64,000 bases of DNA, from NCBI GenBank assembly GCA_902632125.1, contig CACPBQ010000003.1, forward strand, positions 1 through 64,000, written 5' to 3'. Positions 55,573 to 63,556 of this stretch are shown here, piece after piece. The notes below the pieces were generated by a model. That model made no database searches and was not told where the DNA came from. It saw nothing but the letters and a program-made list of their open reading frames with translations. This stretch comes from Paracoccaceae bacterium. Lineage in GTDB: Bacteria; Pseudomonadota; Alphaproteobacteria; Rhodobacterales; Rhodobacteraceae. Each line of letters opens with the position of its first letter. The first letter of the stretch is position 1. Both the position numbers and the translations under genes were made by a program.

Positions 55573-56418
55573 TTATTTGACTTTTGCTTTAGCACTCATC
55601 GCCATTGCGCCGTCTTCTCTTTCGATCCAAAGAGAGTATTCAGTAGGTTCTGTCTCAATTCCCCTAATCTTAAAATTCATATTATCAAAAACTGGAGCCA
55701 TAGCCCTAAATTCAAAATTTTGTACAACTGCATCTGGCTTTTGACTGGCTAAACCATCCAAAAGTAAGGTCGCTAAAAGGGGACCATGTACAACTAGCCC
55801 ATCATAACCTTCTGTTTCGGTACAGAAAGGATAATCGTAATGAATTCGGTGGCCATTGAAAGTTAATGCTGAGTACCTGAAAAGTAAAACGGGATCAGGA
55901 TTTATATCAATTGAAAAATCAAATTTGTTGGGAGACTCTACCAATTTTGGAGCTTCCGAATTAGTTGTGGCCTTTTCACGATACACTATGTCGTGCTCTT
56001 CGTTTATACATATACTTGGGCCATTACTTACTTCGTGGGAAACGGTTACGAAGACTAATTCTCCAGAGCGACCTGATTTAGCCATTACATTTTTGATTGT
56101 GCTTGTTTTCTTGTACTCATGACCAATTTTTAAGGGCTCTAAAAATTGTATCCTACTACCTGCCCACATGCGTCTGGGTAGTTTTACTGGTGGTAGAAAG
56201 TCTCCCAATGCAGCATGTCCATCATAGCCGGCTTCAGATAACTTGAAAATTGGCAGAAAAAACAGCCAATGCCAGAGTGGAGGTAAGATTTTGTTATCCG
56301 AATAGTTTATTTGTTCATGGTTCAGAGTCGCCGCCATTGCATTTGCAGGGAAAGCTGTCAAAAGATCATTTCTTTCCTCAGTTTTTCCAATCCAATCTTG
56401 TAAATTTACTGTTGTCAT
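55573..56418 (-). CDS. MaoC/FAS1-like acyl dehydratase (mesaconyl-C4-CoA hydratase-like)
   Basis: 281 residues with a double-hotdog layout. The N-terminal half is an FAS1-type dehydratase domain (MWAGSRIQFLEPLKIG); the C-terminal half has FRYSALTFNGHRIHYDYPF and EGYDGLVVHGPLLATLLLDG, the hydratase-2 block with catalytic histidine. Family members hydrate or dehydrate branched C4-C5 acyl-CoAs such as mesaconyl-C4-CoA or itaconyl-CoA. The substrate cannot be decided. It shares the minus strand with two GST genes and precedes them by 1-2 bases in map order. Confidence 0.82.
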   Translation of the reverse strand: MTTVNLQDWIGKTEERNDLLTAFPANAMAATLNHEQINYSDNKILPPLWHWLFFLPIFKLSEAGYDGHAALGDFLPPVKLPRRMWAGSRIQFLEPLKIGHEYKKTSTIKNVMAKSGRSGELVFVTVSHEVSNGPSICINEEHDIVYREKATTNSEAPKLVESPNKFDFSIDINPDPVLLFRYSALTFNGHRIHYDYPFCTETEGYDGLVVHGPLLATLLLDGLASQKPDAVVQNFEFRAMAPVFDNMNFKIRGIETEPTEYSLWIEREDGAMAMSAKAKVK

Positions 56419-56419
56419 A

Positions 56420-57025
56420 TCAATCCGTCGGTATCGTTTTAATTAATGCTGGGAGTTTCATCATTCCTTCATACCAAGAAGCTAAGTTTGAGTTCCCATT
56501 ACGCCACTGTCTCCCATCATGCCGAAAATCTAAATAACCAAGGGAACAAGCGACTGCTATTTGGCCCATGTTAAGTTCTTCATCCATGGCTTGAAATTTT
56601 CTGTCGTTAAGGGCTTTGACAGCGTGGACAACCTTGGACCATTGGGCGTCCATCCAAGATTCTGATTGCTCATTTTTGGGTCTCAATTTACTTTCGTATG
56701 TTATCGAAACAGCGCTCTCCATTATTCCATCAGCTAAAGCTTCCAGCGTAAGAATATCATAAATATTATGTTTGGGATAAAGGTTTGATCCAGCAAGCTC
56801 GTCGAGATATCTAGTAATCACACGACTATCAAACATAGATTTTCCATCTTCCAAAATCATAACAGGGATCTTACCCAGCGGATTGGCAGCTCTTGCCTTC
56901 TCTGCTACGGACAATGCTGTTGTTTTTACATTAATTAGTTCGATGCGATCATTAAGCCCGACATGATGAATAAGTGTTGTTACCTTGCGAACGAAAGGTG
57001 ATGGTGGTGAGTAAACTAGCTTCAT
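56420..57025 (-). CDS. Glutathione S-transferase
   Basis: 201 residues. The N-terminal thioredoxin-like domain has YSPPSPFVRKVTTLIHHVGL, NPLGKIPVMILEDG (cis-proline loop) and FDSRVITRYLDELAG (SNAIL-like glutathione contact); the C-terminal domain is helical. The serine/proline start suggests the beta or related bacterial class. It probably conjugates or isomerises electrophiles in the cytoplasm; a specific substrate is unknown. A second, different GST lies 96 bases upstream on the same strand. Confidence 0.9.
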   Translation of the reverse strand: MKLVYSPPSPFVRKVTTLIHHVGLNDRIELINVKTTALSVAEKARAANPLGKIPVMILEDGKSMFDSRVITRYLDELAGSNLYPKHNIYDILTLEALADGIMESAVSITYESKLRPKNEQSESWMDAQWSKVVHAVKALNDRKFQAMDEELNMGQIAVACSLGYLDFRHDGRQWRNGNSNLASWYEGMMKLPALIKTIPTD

Positions 57026-57121
57026 AAAATTACTCCTTAGTAACCAGTATTTTATTGTATAGATTTTTTATTTACCAGAAAATTAGCAAGTACAATTTGT
57101 GAAATAAGTCTCACTTATACA

Positions 57122-57748
57122 TCAAGGAAATAAAGTTATAGGATCATTTTCTTCCCATTTAGGATACTTTTTCATTACTGAACTGAACATTTGAGAAGTT
57201 TTAAAACTTTCCAGCCATTGTATAGTTTTTGGCCAAGGTTGTGATAAAAACCAATTAAAATCAATATGAGCAAACTGCCTAACAAATGGTAAAATAGCTA
57301 TATCAGCTAGATTTAAATCTTGTCCAAACAGACAGGGGTTAAGCTGATTTTCAATTAAATCTAAATAATTACTTGCCAGCACTCGATTTTCTATTGGATC
57401 CTCATCAGGATACCGACTTGGATATTTTGTTCGGTCAAGCGCTTTCTTAAATGGACCATCACAAGTCTCTACTAATTCTAGGCTTTTATTGATTTCTTTA
57501 AGCCAATTGTTGGGATCGTTTATGTTTAAAGCCCAAATCATGATATCAAGACTTTCATCTAAAATGGCATCATTGGTTTGTAAACAGGGAACAGTTTTAC
57601 TTTTGGATACTTCAAGAAACTTAGGAGTTTTGTCTCTCAATAAAACTTCGCGAAGTTCTAATTCTATACCTGCTGAGTAAATCGCTAACCGAGCTCTTAT
57701 TGCATAGGGGCATCTGCGAAAGCTATAAAGTACTGGTTTAGAATTCAT
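57122..57748 (-). CDS. Glutathione S-transferase-like protein
   Basis: 208 residues. The start VLYSFRRCPYAIRARLAIYSAGI has a single cysteine (CPYA), as in omega- and GrxB-like GSTs; KTVPCLQTNDAILDESLDIMIW is the glutathione-binding loop region. The C-terminal domain is helical and aligns poorly with the neighbouring GST. It follows mtaB by 6 bases on the minus strand. It may be a thiol transferase or a deglutathionylating enzyme; this is not resolvable. Confidence 0.86.
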   Translation of the reverse strand: MNSKPVLYSFRRCPYAIRARLAIYSAGIELELREVLLRDKTPKFLEVSKSKTVPCLQTNDAILDESLDIMIWALNINDPNNWLKEINKSLELVETCDGPFKKALDRTKYPSRYPDEDPIENRVLASNYLDLIENQLNPCLFGQDLNLADIAILPFVRQFAHIDFNWFLSQPWPKTIQWLESFKTSQMFSSVMKKYPKWEENDPITLFP

Positions 57749-57754
57749 CTTATC

Positions 57755-59023
57755 CTAGATTGCAGTTGCGAAAAGTTGCTTTTCATTTGCATTGGTAATT
57801 TTGCCCAAAACAATAGTGCCTTCAATTTGCTCTTTGTCAAACACTACTTCCGTAAACTGTTCAGTTCGGCCCATATAGGCATTTTCCATCAGTATCTTGT
57901 GATCTTTACCTAGTTGAGACGAAAGATGAGACTTTATTTGTTTTGCTCCCAAGCTTCTCAAAACCGCAGCGCGCCGTTTAATTTGACCTCCATTTACTTG
58001 GGGCATTCTTGCTGCTGGAGTTCCTTCTCGAGGAGAGTAAGGAAAAATATGAAGCCATGTTAACTCACAATCTTTGATAAGGTTAACAGAGTTTTCAAAA
58101 TGCTCATCTGTTTCGGTTGGGAAACCAGCAATAATATCGGCACCAAAAGTTATTTCTGGTCTTAACTTACGGGCGTCCTCGCAAAACTTAATTGCGTCAT
58201 CTCTTGAGTGACGGCGCTTCATACGTTTTAGAATGAGATTATCGCCATGTTGCAAGCTCAGGTGTAAATGCGGCATTAATCTTTTTTCCGTGGCAATTGC
58301 TTTCATTAGGTTTTCATCAACTTCAATGCTGTCAATGGAACTAATTCGAAGTCTTGATAAGTCGGGCACAAGCTTTAAAATTTGCATAATTAGATAGCCT
58401 AGTTTTGGTGAGTTAGGTAAATCTTCGCCCCAACTTGTAAGATCTACCCCTGTCAAAACTACTTCATTAAATCCCTTATCTACCAGGCGTTTAATTTGAT
58501 CAACAATTACACCTGCCGGTACGGAGCGTGAATTTCCTCGACCAAACGGGATTATGCAAAACGTGCATCTATGGTCGCATCCGTTTTGTACTTGAACATA
58601 TGCTCTACTTCTGGAACCAAAACCGTCGATTAAATGCCCTGCAGTTTCACTAACAGACATAATGTCATCAACTTTAATTCTTTCAGTACTAAATTCTTTT
58701 TCATCTGAAAATTGCGACCAAGTCTCTTTTAGCATTTTTTCAGAATTACCTATGACGAAATCTACTTCGCCCATATTACCGAAACTATTAGGATCAATTT
58801 GGGCTGCGCAACCCGTCACAATTAATTTTGCTTTTGGGTTTTCTTTTCGGAGTTTGCGAATTTCCTGCTTCGATTTGCGAACTGCTTCTGAGGTAACTGC
58901 ACATGTATTAATAATTACTGCATCGTTTAAGCCCGCGGAAGTAACAAGTTCTCGCATCGCTTCAGTTTCGTATGCATTAAGCCTACATCCTAGTGTTGAT
59001 AATTTTGGTGTGGATACAATCAT
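57755..59023 (-). CDS. mtaB: tRNA t6A37 methylthiotransferase MtaB
   Basis: 422 residues. The N-terminal UPF0004 domain carries cysteines C13 (TLGCRLN), C41 (NTCAVT) and C72 (VTGCAAQ); the radical-SAM cluster is C149-x3-C153-x2-C156 in NGCDHRCTFCIIPFGRG. The length and C13 context fit MtaB rather than MiaB or RimO. It converts t6A37 to ms2t6A in tRNAs decoding ANN codons; the window's tRNA-Lys(UUU) is one such tRNA. It overlaps dapF by 4 bases. Confidence 0.94.
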   Translation of the reverse strand: MIVSTPKLSTLGCRLNAYETEAMRELVTSAGLNDAVIINTCAVTSEAVRKSKQEIRKLRKENPKAKLIVTGCAAQIDPNSFGNMGEVDFVIGNSEKMLKETWSQFSDEKEFSTERIKVDDIMSVSETAGHLIDGFGSRSRAYVQVQNGCDHRCTFCIIPFGRGNSRSVPAGVIVDQIKRLVDKGFNEVVLTGVDLTSWGEDLPNSPKLGYLIMQILKLVPDLSRLRISSIDSIEVDENLMKAIATEKRLMPHLHLSLQHGDNLILKRMKRRHSRDDAIKFCEDARKLRPEITFGADIIAGFPTETDEHFENSVNLIKDCELTWLHIFPYSPREGTPAARMPQVNGGQIKRRAAVLRSLGAKQIKSHLSSQLGKDHKILMENAYMGRTEQFTEVVFDKEQIEGTIVLGKITNANEKQLFATAI

Positions 59024-59871
59024 AGGCTATTTAAGAACTCTTCAGAAAAGTTACCGGTAAAAACTTTCATTGTAGGTCCCGTCATCCAAACGCCATCTTC
59101 AAGCCAATTAATGTTTAAAATACCCCCGTCCAGCTCTATCTGAACTTTTTTTTCAGTTAACCCTCTTCTGTTTGCAGCAACAGCAGTTGCACATGAGGAG
59201 GAGCCAGATGCTAAAGTAACGCCCACACCTCTCTCCCAAACGCGCATTCTAATTTGGTTTGGAGCTTTTATCGATGCAAACTGTACATTAGTTCTTTCTG
59301 GAAATAGGGGATGATTTTCAAATTTTGGACCCATCTGTTCCAAATTTATTTTCTCAGCATCTTCAACAAAGAATGTACAATGGGGATTGCCCATCCCAGT
59401 AGCGGTCGGTGATCCTTCTATTGGAAGTTCTAAAGTTGGAATATTTTCTGATAAAGGCACTTGGTCCCACTCGATTGCAGGTTGCCCCATATTTACGGAG
59501 GTAACGCCTTCTCCTAAGTCTACAGCAGGTATTTGTCCGTGCAATGTAGTAAGAATTAACTTTTCCTTTGATGCTTCGTCCATCAAATATCGGGCTACGC
59601 ATCTGGTTGCATTTCCACATGCTAAAGATTCAGATCCATCTGCATTATAGAATGTTAGGTGTGCATCAAATTCACCTTTAGTTATTATAGCCAGTTGGTC
59701 AAAACCCACACCAAAACGCCTATCAGCAATGGTTGATATTATCTTTTTAGAAAGTGCAAATTTTCTATTCCGGGCATCTAACACAACAAAGTCGTTTCCC
59801 AGACCATGCATTTTCATAAACGGCAAATTATTTGTATTTATTGAATCCATACGCTGCATATACGCCGCCAA
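59020..59871 (-). CDS. dapF: Diaminopimelate epimerase
   Basis: 283 residues, perhaps 277 from an ATG 18 bases further in. MKMHGLGNDFVVLDARN and the first catalytic cysteine in SLACGNATRC are typical. The second catalytic site, usually ACGxGxC, reads LASGSSSCA, so serine stands at the expected cysteine with a cysteine three residues further on. I recall related alphaproteobacterial proteins with the same change but cannot check. The enzyme makes meso-DAP for peptidoglycan and lysine. Its end overlaps mtaB. Confidence 0.93.
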   Translation of the reverse strand: MAAYMQRMDSINTNNLPFMKMHGLGNDFVVLDARNRKFALSKKIISTIADRRFGVGFDQLAIITKGEFDAHLTFYNADGSESLACGNATRCVARYLMDEASKEKLILTTLHGQIPAVDLGEGVTSVNMGQPAIEWDQVPLSENIPTLELPIEGSPTATGMGNPHCTFFVEDAEKINLEQMGPKFENHPLFPERTNVQFASIKAPNQIRMRVWERGVGVTLASGSSSCATAVAANRRGLTEKKVQIELDGGILNINWLEDGVWMTGPTMKVFTGNFSEEFLNSL

Positions 59872-59954
59872 ATCACATGAATCCAGTAATACAGTGATTA
59901 TTTTTGTTTTCGGGGTTGACCATACCCCCTGTGCTTCCTAAGTAGCACTTTAGT

Positions 59955-60030
59955 GGGCCGTTAGCTCAGTTGGTAGAGCAACTGACTTTTAATCAGTGGG
60001 TCACAGGTTCAAATCCTGTACGGCTCACCA
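59955..60030 (+). tRNA. tRNA-Lys (UUU)
   Basis: 76 bases with encoded CCA. The acceptor stem GGGCCGT pairs with ACGGCTC (one G-U); the D-loop has AGCTCAGTTGGTAGAGC; the anticodon stem ACTGA/TCAGT encloses CTTTTAA, anticodon TTT; the T-arm is ACAGGTTCAAATCCTGT. The genes after it are accessory, so its 3' end may be an integration site. Confidence 0.97.
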
Positions 60031-60077
60031 CTAAAATCAATGACTTACCGGAAATAATATATAAACCTCTCAAGCTG

Positions 60078-60099
60078 TGGGTTCCAAATGGGTTCCAAA
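60078..60099. repeat. Two perfect tandem 11-bp repeats downstream of tRNA-Lys
   Basis: TGGGTTCCAAA occurs at 60078-60088 and again at 60089-60099, about 50 bases after the tRNA. Short directly repeated arms near a tRNA are typical of integrase core or arm sites, but no integrase gene lies inside the window. Confidence 0.5.
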
Positions 60100-60161
60100 A
60101 TATTCGATTTTTCAACCATCTTTATATAGTACTGCTAGTTGTTAGTTAGCGAATGGTAATT

Positions 60162-60512
60162 CTAGAAAGGAATGTCATCTTCTTCTAACGATACTTTATT
60201 CTCATTACTTTCTTGGTTTCCATATGTAGGCTCGTTGTTGGCACTCATTCCATCTTTGGAAACCTTCCACGCTTTAACATCGGTGTACCAGCGCCCATTA
60301 TATTCCCGACTCTCTAAGTCTACAGAAACCTCAACGTTTTCGCCCTGTTGAAGATTGAATTCCCCAATCTTGTCTCCCCAAGCCATAAAGCAAATCTTTT
60401 TAGGATAATTGGAGTCTGTCTCCAAAATATACTCTTGCTTTCTCCATTCTCCATTTGCTGATTGCCCAGACTTTTCTGGTAGAATTTCAATAATTTTGCC
60501 TTTGATTTCCAT
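60162..60512 (-). CDS. DUF3127 domain protein (OB-fold, SSB-like tail)
   Basis: 116 residues. KGKIIEILPEKSGQSANGEWRKQ, YPKKICFMAWGDKIGEFNLQ and LESREYNGRWYTDVKAWKV match the DUF3127 pattern well known from Bacteroidetes, and the acidic end EEDDIPF resembles the SSB C-terminus that recruits repair and replication proteins. It is likely a single-stranded-nucleic-acid binding protein. A Bacteroidetes-type gene beside a tRNA in an alphaproteobacterium points to horizontal transfer, perhaps by phage. AGGAAAGG precedes the ATG. Confidence 0.85.
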   Translation of the reverse strand: MEIKGKIIEILPEKSGQSANGEWRKQEYILETDSNYPKKICFMAWGDKIGEFNLQQGENVEVSVDLESREYNGRWYTDVKAWKVSKDGMSANNEPTYGNQESNENKVSLEEDDIPF

Positions 60513-60660
60513 GTTTAAACCTTTCCTCTAAAGTTGCCAATGCATCTTCTGTAGGTGGTTCGGTTAAAAATTAATTTTTATAGACAGTCCAGCCTATAAA
60601 TTTAATACTGATGGATATAAAATTTTTGGATATTAAAGAGATACAAAAGTTTAAGATCAA

Positions 60661-61356
60661 ATGAGTGGAAGAGACCACTGCAAATTACGGGTTAGTACCT
60701 TCTCCGCATTTGGTAACGCAGAGTGTTGGCTCTTTGGGGACTTCCTTAAATATTCTAAAAATAAATTAATTTCAGGAAAACCAGAAGTAGTCATTGAAAC
60801 CATTGACGAAGAGATAAAGGTAAAAGACTTGCAAGTTATCAACTTGCCTAGTGCAATGGAAACAAAACCGCCATCAAAAATAAAAGGTTTAGGGGATACC
60901 GCTAGGATTGGTTACCTTGAAAAAGGAAGAAGGCCAGTTTTAGACTTACGCCTTTCATCTGACCTTAGGGCTCTGATTAAAGACGATATCAAAACAGGCA
61001 ACAATATTCATATTTTTGATCTGGAATTCAGAAAAGAGGACCAAATGCATGAAGAATTTTCTTTTAAAGGTCTGGCTCCTTCACTCACCAATAATTTAGA
61101 TAAAATCAAAAAACCTGCACTTACTGAAAAATTTCTTTTTAAGAGTGGTTTTAATGAGGCAATTTGGAAAGCAAATGTAATATCGCATAGATCTATCCAC
61201 CTAGATGAATACATAAAGGTAGTTGAGACTGACCCTGTATGGAGAGAAGGTCTCAAATTGTACTTTGACCCACTCACTCATGACTTTTACAAAAAGAAGT
61301 ATGGGTTGGGTAAATATCTAGATAGATTCAGAGAGCAGTGTGATGTGCCTTTTTAA
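60661..61356 (+). CDS. Hypothetical protein, 231 residues
   Basis: I do not recognise this protein. It lacks signal peptide and membrane segments and reads as a soluble mixed alpha/beta protein. Notable pieces are LGDTARIGYLEKGRRPVLDLRLSSDL near the middle and a tyrosine/lysine-rich end (DFYKKKYGLGKYLDRFREQ). It has no strong ribosome site. The following gene begins within a few dozen bases on the same strand, so they may be co-expressed. It lies 148 bases from the divergent DUF3127 gene. Confidence 0.65.
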   Translation: MSGRDHCKLRVSTFSAFGNAECWLFGDFLKYSKNKLISGKPEVVIETIDEEIKVKDLQVINLPSAMETKPPSKIKGLGDTARIGYLEKGRRPVLDLRLSSDLRALIKDDIKTGNNIHIFDLEFRKEDQMHEEFSFKGLAPSLTNNLDKIKKPALTEKFLFKSGFNEAIWKANVISHRSIHLDEYIKVVETDPVWREGLKLYFDPLTHDFYKKKYGLGKYLDRFREQCDVPF

Positions 61357-61400
61357 CTTTGAGAAAACTCTCAAGCACAATGAAACTAATGGGGTTAGTT

Positions 61401-62375
61401 ATGAGCGCGGCTGAAGTAAAAGAACTATTTTACAACGCGACCAACGCTAAAATAGTATATGGACATGACGAAGGCTTTGCAGAAGAGACCTTACGACAAG
61501 CTGTCACTCTTTCAAGTACACTTACAGATCACGTCTGGCCCTTCATAACGGCCTACCGGTTAGCTCATTTATTATTCCGTAAAGCCAAACTTCAATCGGA
61601 CTTTGAAGAAATTTTAAAACTGGTTGAGTGGGCAGAGGGATCTTCTTCCAAGTATATTTCAATACACTCCAAGTTTTTAAAATTTTCAGCGTTGAACAGA
61701 CTTAGAATGCTGGGGATCCTCGGGCTGTCCGAGCGACAGAAGGTTTGTCTCGACCAGATTATAACGGAAATCGGACATTTACAGAGGGTGTCAAACAGCA
61801 CTGACTACTTTAATAAACCGGTACAGGGCGATTTTTTTAATATTCTTGAATATCTAATTTACAATTCCGAAGGGGATTTTGAGTATCCGGAAGGCATCGG
61901 CTACGACGAAAATAATATTTTATTCCCAAGGCGTACCAACGATGCTTGGCGCTTAATTGGGCCAGCTGGACCCCTTGACGAATTCACCTACAATGCCGAG
62001 ATTGGAAAACTGGAGCTGGAACGATTTGTATCTGAACACAGTGCTATGGGATGGTTTATACTTGGCGGTGATCAGGATGGAATTTTCAAAGATACCTCTA
62101 CTAAGCCGGAAAAGCTCCCTCAAAAAATCCGTTTACTTTTAAAAATAATAAATTCTGGACCCTCAGGTGTCAGAGCATCAGAATTGGCAGACTTATGGGG
62201 GGGAAGCGAAGGTGACCCAGAAAGCTCGGCGAGAAAAGCAAGACAAGATATAGTTAATTATTTTGGAATAAGAGATTTGTTTTTTAAAACTAGTCAGGGC
62301 GGCGCTGGCACATCCTGGGCAATAGATAGGAATATTAAAATATATGGTCTGGTCAATATAAAAGAATTAGGTTGA
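61401..62375 (+). CDS. Hypothetical protein with C-terminal winged-helix-like segment
   Basis: 324 residues from the ATG preceded by GGGG; starts at 61359 (TTG) and 61380 (ATG) are also open and would add up to 14 residues. The first 150 residues look all-helical (repeat-like, TLRQAVTLSSTLTDHVWPF). After a linker, residues about 245-310 form a helix-turn-helix/winged-helix-like unit: PQKIRLLLKIINSGPSGVRASELADLW then SARKARQDIVNYF. This suggests a DNA-binding or partner-binding regulator. No relative is recognised. A tandem repeat follows the stop. Confidence 0.65.
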   Translation: MSAAEVKELFYNATNAKIVYGHDEGFAEETLRQAVTLSSTLTDHVWPFITAYRLAHLLFRKAKLQSDFEEILKLVEWAEGSSSKYISIHSKFLKFSALNRLRMLGILGLSERQKVCLDQIITEIGHLQRVSNSTDYFNKPVQGDFFNILEYLIYNSEGDFEYPEGIGYDENNILFPRRTNDAWRLIGPAGPLDEFTYNAEIGKLELERFVSEHSAMGWFILGGDQDGIFKDTSTKPEKLPQKIRLLLKIINSGPSGVRASELADLWGGSEGDPESSARKARQDIVNYFGIRDLFFKTSQGGAGTSWAIDRNIKIYGLVNIKELG

Positions 62376-62376
62376 T

Positions 62377-62398
62377 TTTTTTCCTGCTTTTTTCCTGC
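62377..62398. repeat. Two perfect tandem 11-bp repeats after the 324-residue gene
   Basis: TTTTTTCCTGC is repeated exactly (62377-62387, 62388-62398), starting one base after the upstream gene's stop. It is the second 11-bp tandem duplication in this short accessory stretch. It could reflect slippage; no function is evident. Confidence 0.5.
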
Positions 62399-62446
62399 TT
62401 TGTTTGTTTAGTTAAATTTTCATAACTTAAAAAAAGGGTTTTTGTT

Positions 62447-63556
62447 ATGAAATATAAATTTGAAAATCTGATCGTATCATATGGATCAAATACAAACCTT
62501 GATGATCTTAATGAGTTTGCTAGGAGACAGGGTTACCTTAAAGAACATTTTTATTTCGAGGCTGTCGTCAAAGTACCAGACTATAAATTAGCTTTTGATA
62601 CTAATTCAAACAACAGGGGTGGAGGTGTTTTAAACATCCAGCCAGCAATTGGTCATGTTACCGAAGCAGGTCTGTTCAGCACTGATGAAATTGGCCTTTC
62701 TATTCTTAGAAAAAAAGAAGGGGTTCCTTACAAATACGAGGAAAAACGAATTATTGTGCTTGATTATAATGGGACTGAAATCCCGGCTCTTACCTATATC
62801 GTGAAACCAGAATTAAGAAGGCCTTTTTTTGTGCCAAGCAATGACTACCTTCAAATTTGCGAAGAGGGCTATAAGCGTTTTGATATTGATCCTTACAATT
62901 TATATCTGGCGGCAGCCAATGAGCAACTTCAACCAGTATCTGCCTTGTTTTCCTATGGAACATTCCAGAGAGGAGAAGAGAGGTTTCCGGTTATCAAACA
63001 ATATGGTTTAAGCTGCGCTTTAACTGCTTTCTGTTTTGGAAATTTATCAACCAACGGGAAATATCCCGCTCTGGATCTCATGGGAGAAGGTTTTTCCAGA
63101 GGTGATTACTTTCGTTCAGATAATATTGAAGCGTTGCTCAACCAGGCTGATGTTATTGAAGGCTTTGAAGGTTTTGGATCTAATGCGAACCTATTTCGGC
63201 GGACATGTGTTGATGTAGATGTCGGTGGAGTTGGTCAGCGTAAAGCATGGATGTACGTCATGGACTCACAACTGGAAACAAAACTTCCAGACAATGACTG
63301 GCGAGCATTCAAAGGTAACAGGAGAGCATTTGCTGCTGAACTAGTGAGAGAACATTCTTCTAAAGTTGATGACTTTTACGAAGGGGTCACTGAAAATTAT
63401 TTTCGGTTTGGTAGGGCTGACGGAAAAACAGCACCTCTCTCTCAGGATGAAATTATTGAGCTTCTTTTAGATGAGCAAAGTTTGACGGAGAGAACCATGG
63501 CTCAGGTGTCCAATTGCTGGACTGTTCTGACCCAAGTTGAAAAGGAGGTGTCATAA
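62447..63556 (+). CDS. Tandem gamma-glutamylcyclotransferase-fold (GGCT/AIG2) protein
   Basis: 369 residues containing two GGCT-like domains. Domain 1 (about 7-120) has SYGSN (11-15) and the catalytic-type glutamate E91 in LRKKEGVPYKYEEKRIIV. Domain 2 (about 165-285) has SYGTFQRGE (169-177) and E241 in IEGFEGFGSNANLFRRTCVDV, with the same E-G then R-x2-V spacing. Such domains cyclise gamma-glutamyl amines or act in ammonia-releasing housekeeping; a double-domain version is unusual. A good AAAGGG ribosome site precedes it. It is coupled by TAATG to a small DNA-binding-like protein gene. Confidence 0.78.
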   Translation: MKYKFENLIVSYGSNTNLDDLNEFARRQGYLKEHFYFEAVVKVPDYKLAFDTNSNNRGGGVLNIQPAIGHVTEAGLFSTDEIGLSILRKKEGVPYKYEEKRIIVLDYNGTEIPALTYIVKPELRRPFFVPSNDYLQICEEGYKRFDIDPYNLYLAAANEQLQPVSALFSYGTFQRGEERFPVIKQYGLSCALTAFCFGNLSTNGKYPALDLMGEGFSRGDYFRSDNIEALLNQADVIEGFEGFGSNANLFRRTCVDVDVGGVGQRKAWMYVMDSQLETKLPDNDWRAFKGNRRAFAAELVREHSSKVDDFYEGVTENYFRFGRADGKTAPLSQDEIIELLLDEQSLTERTMAQVSNCWTVLTQVEKEVS

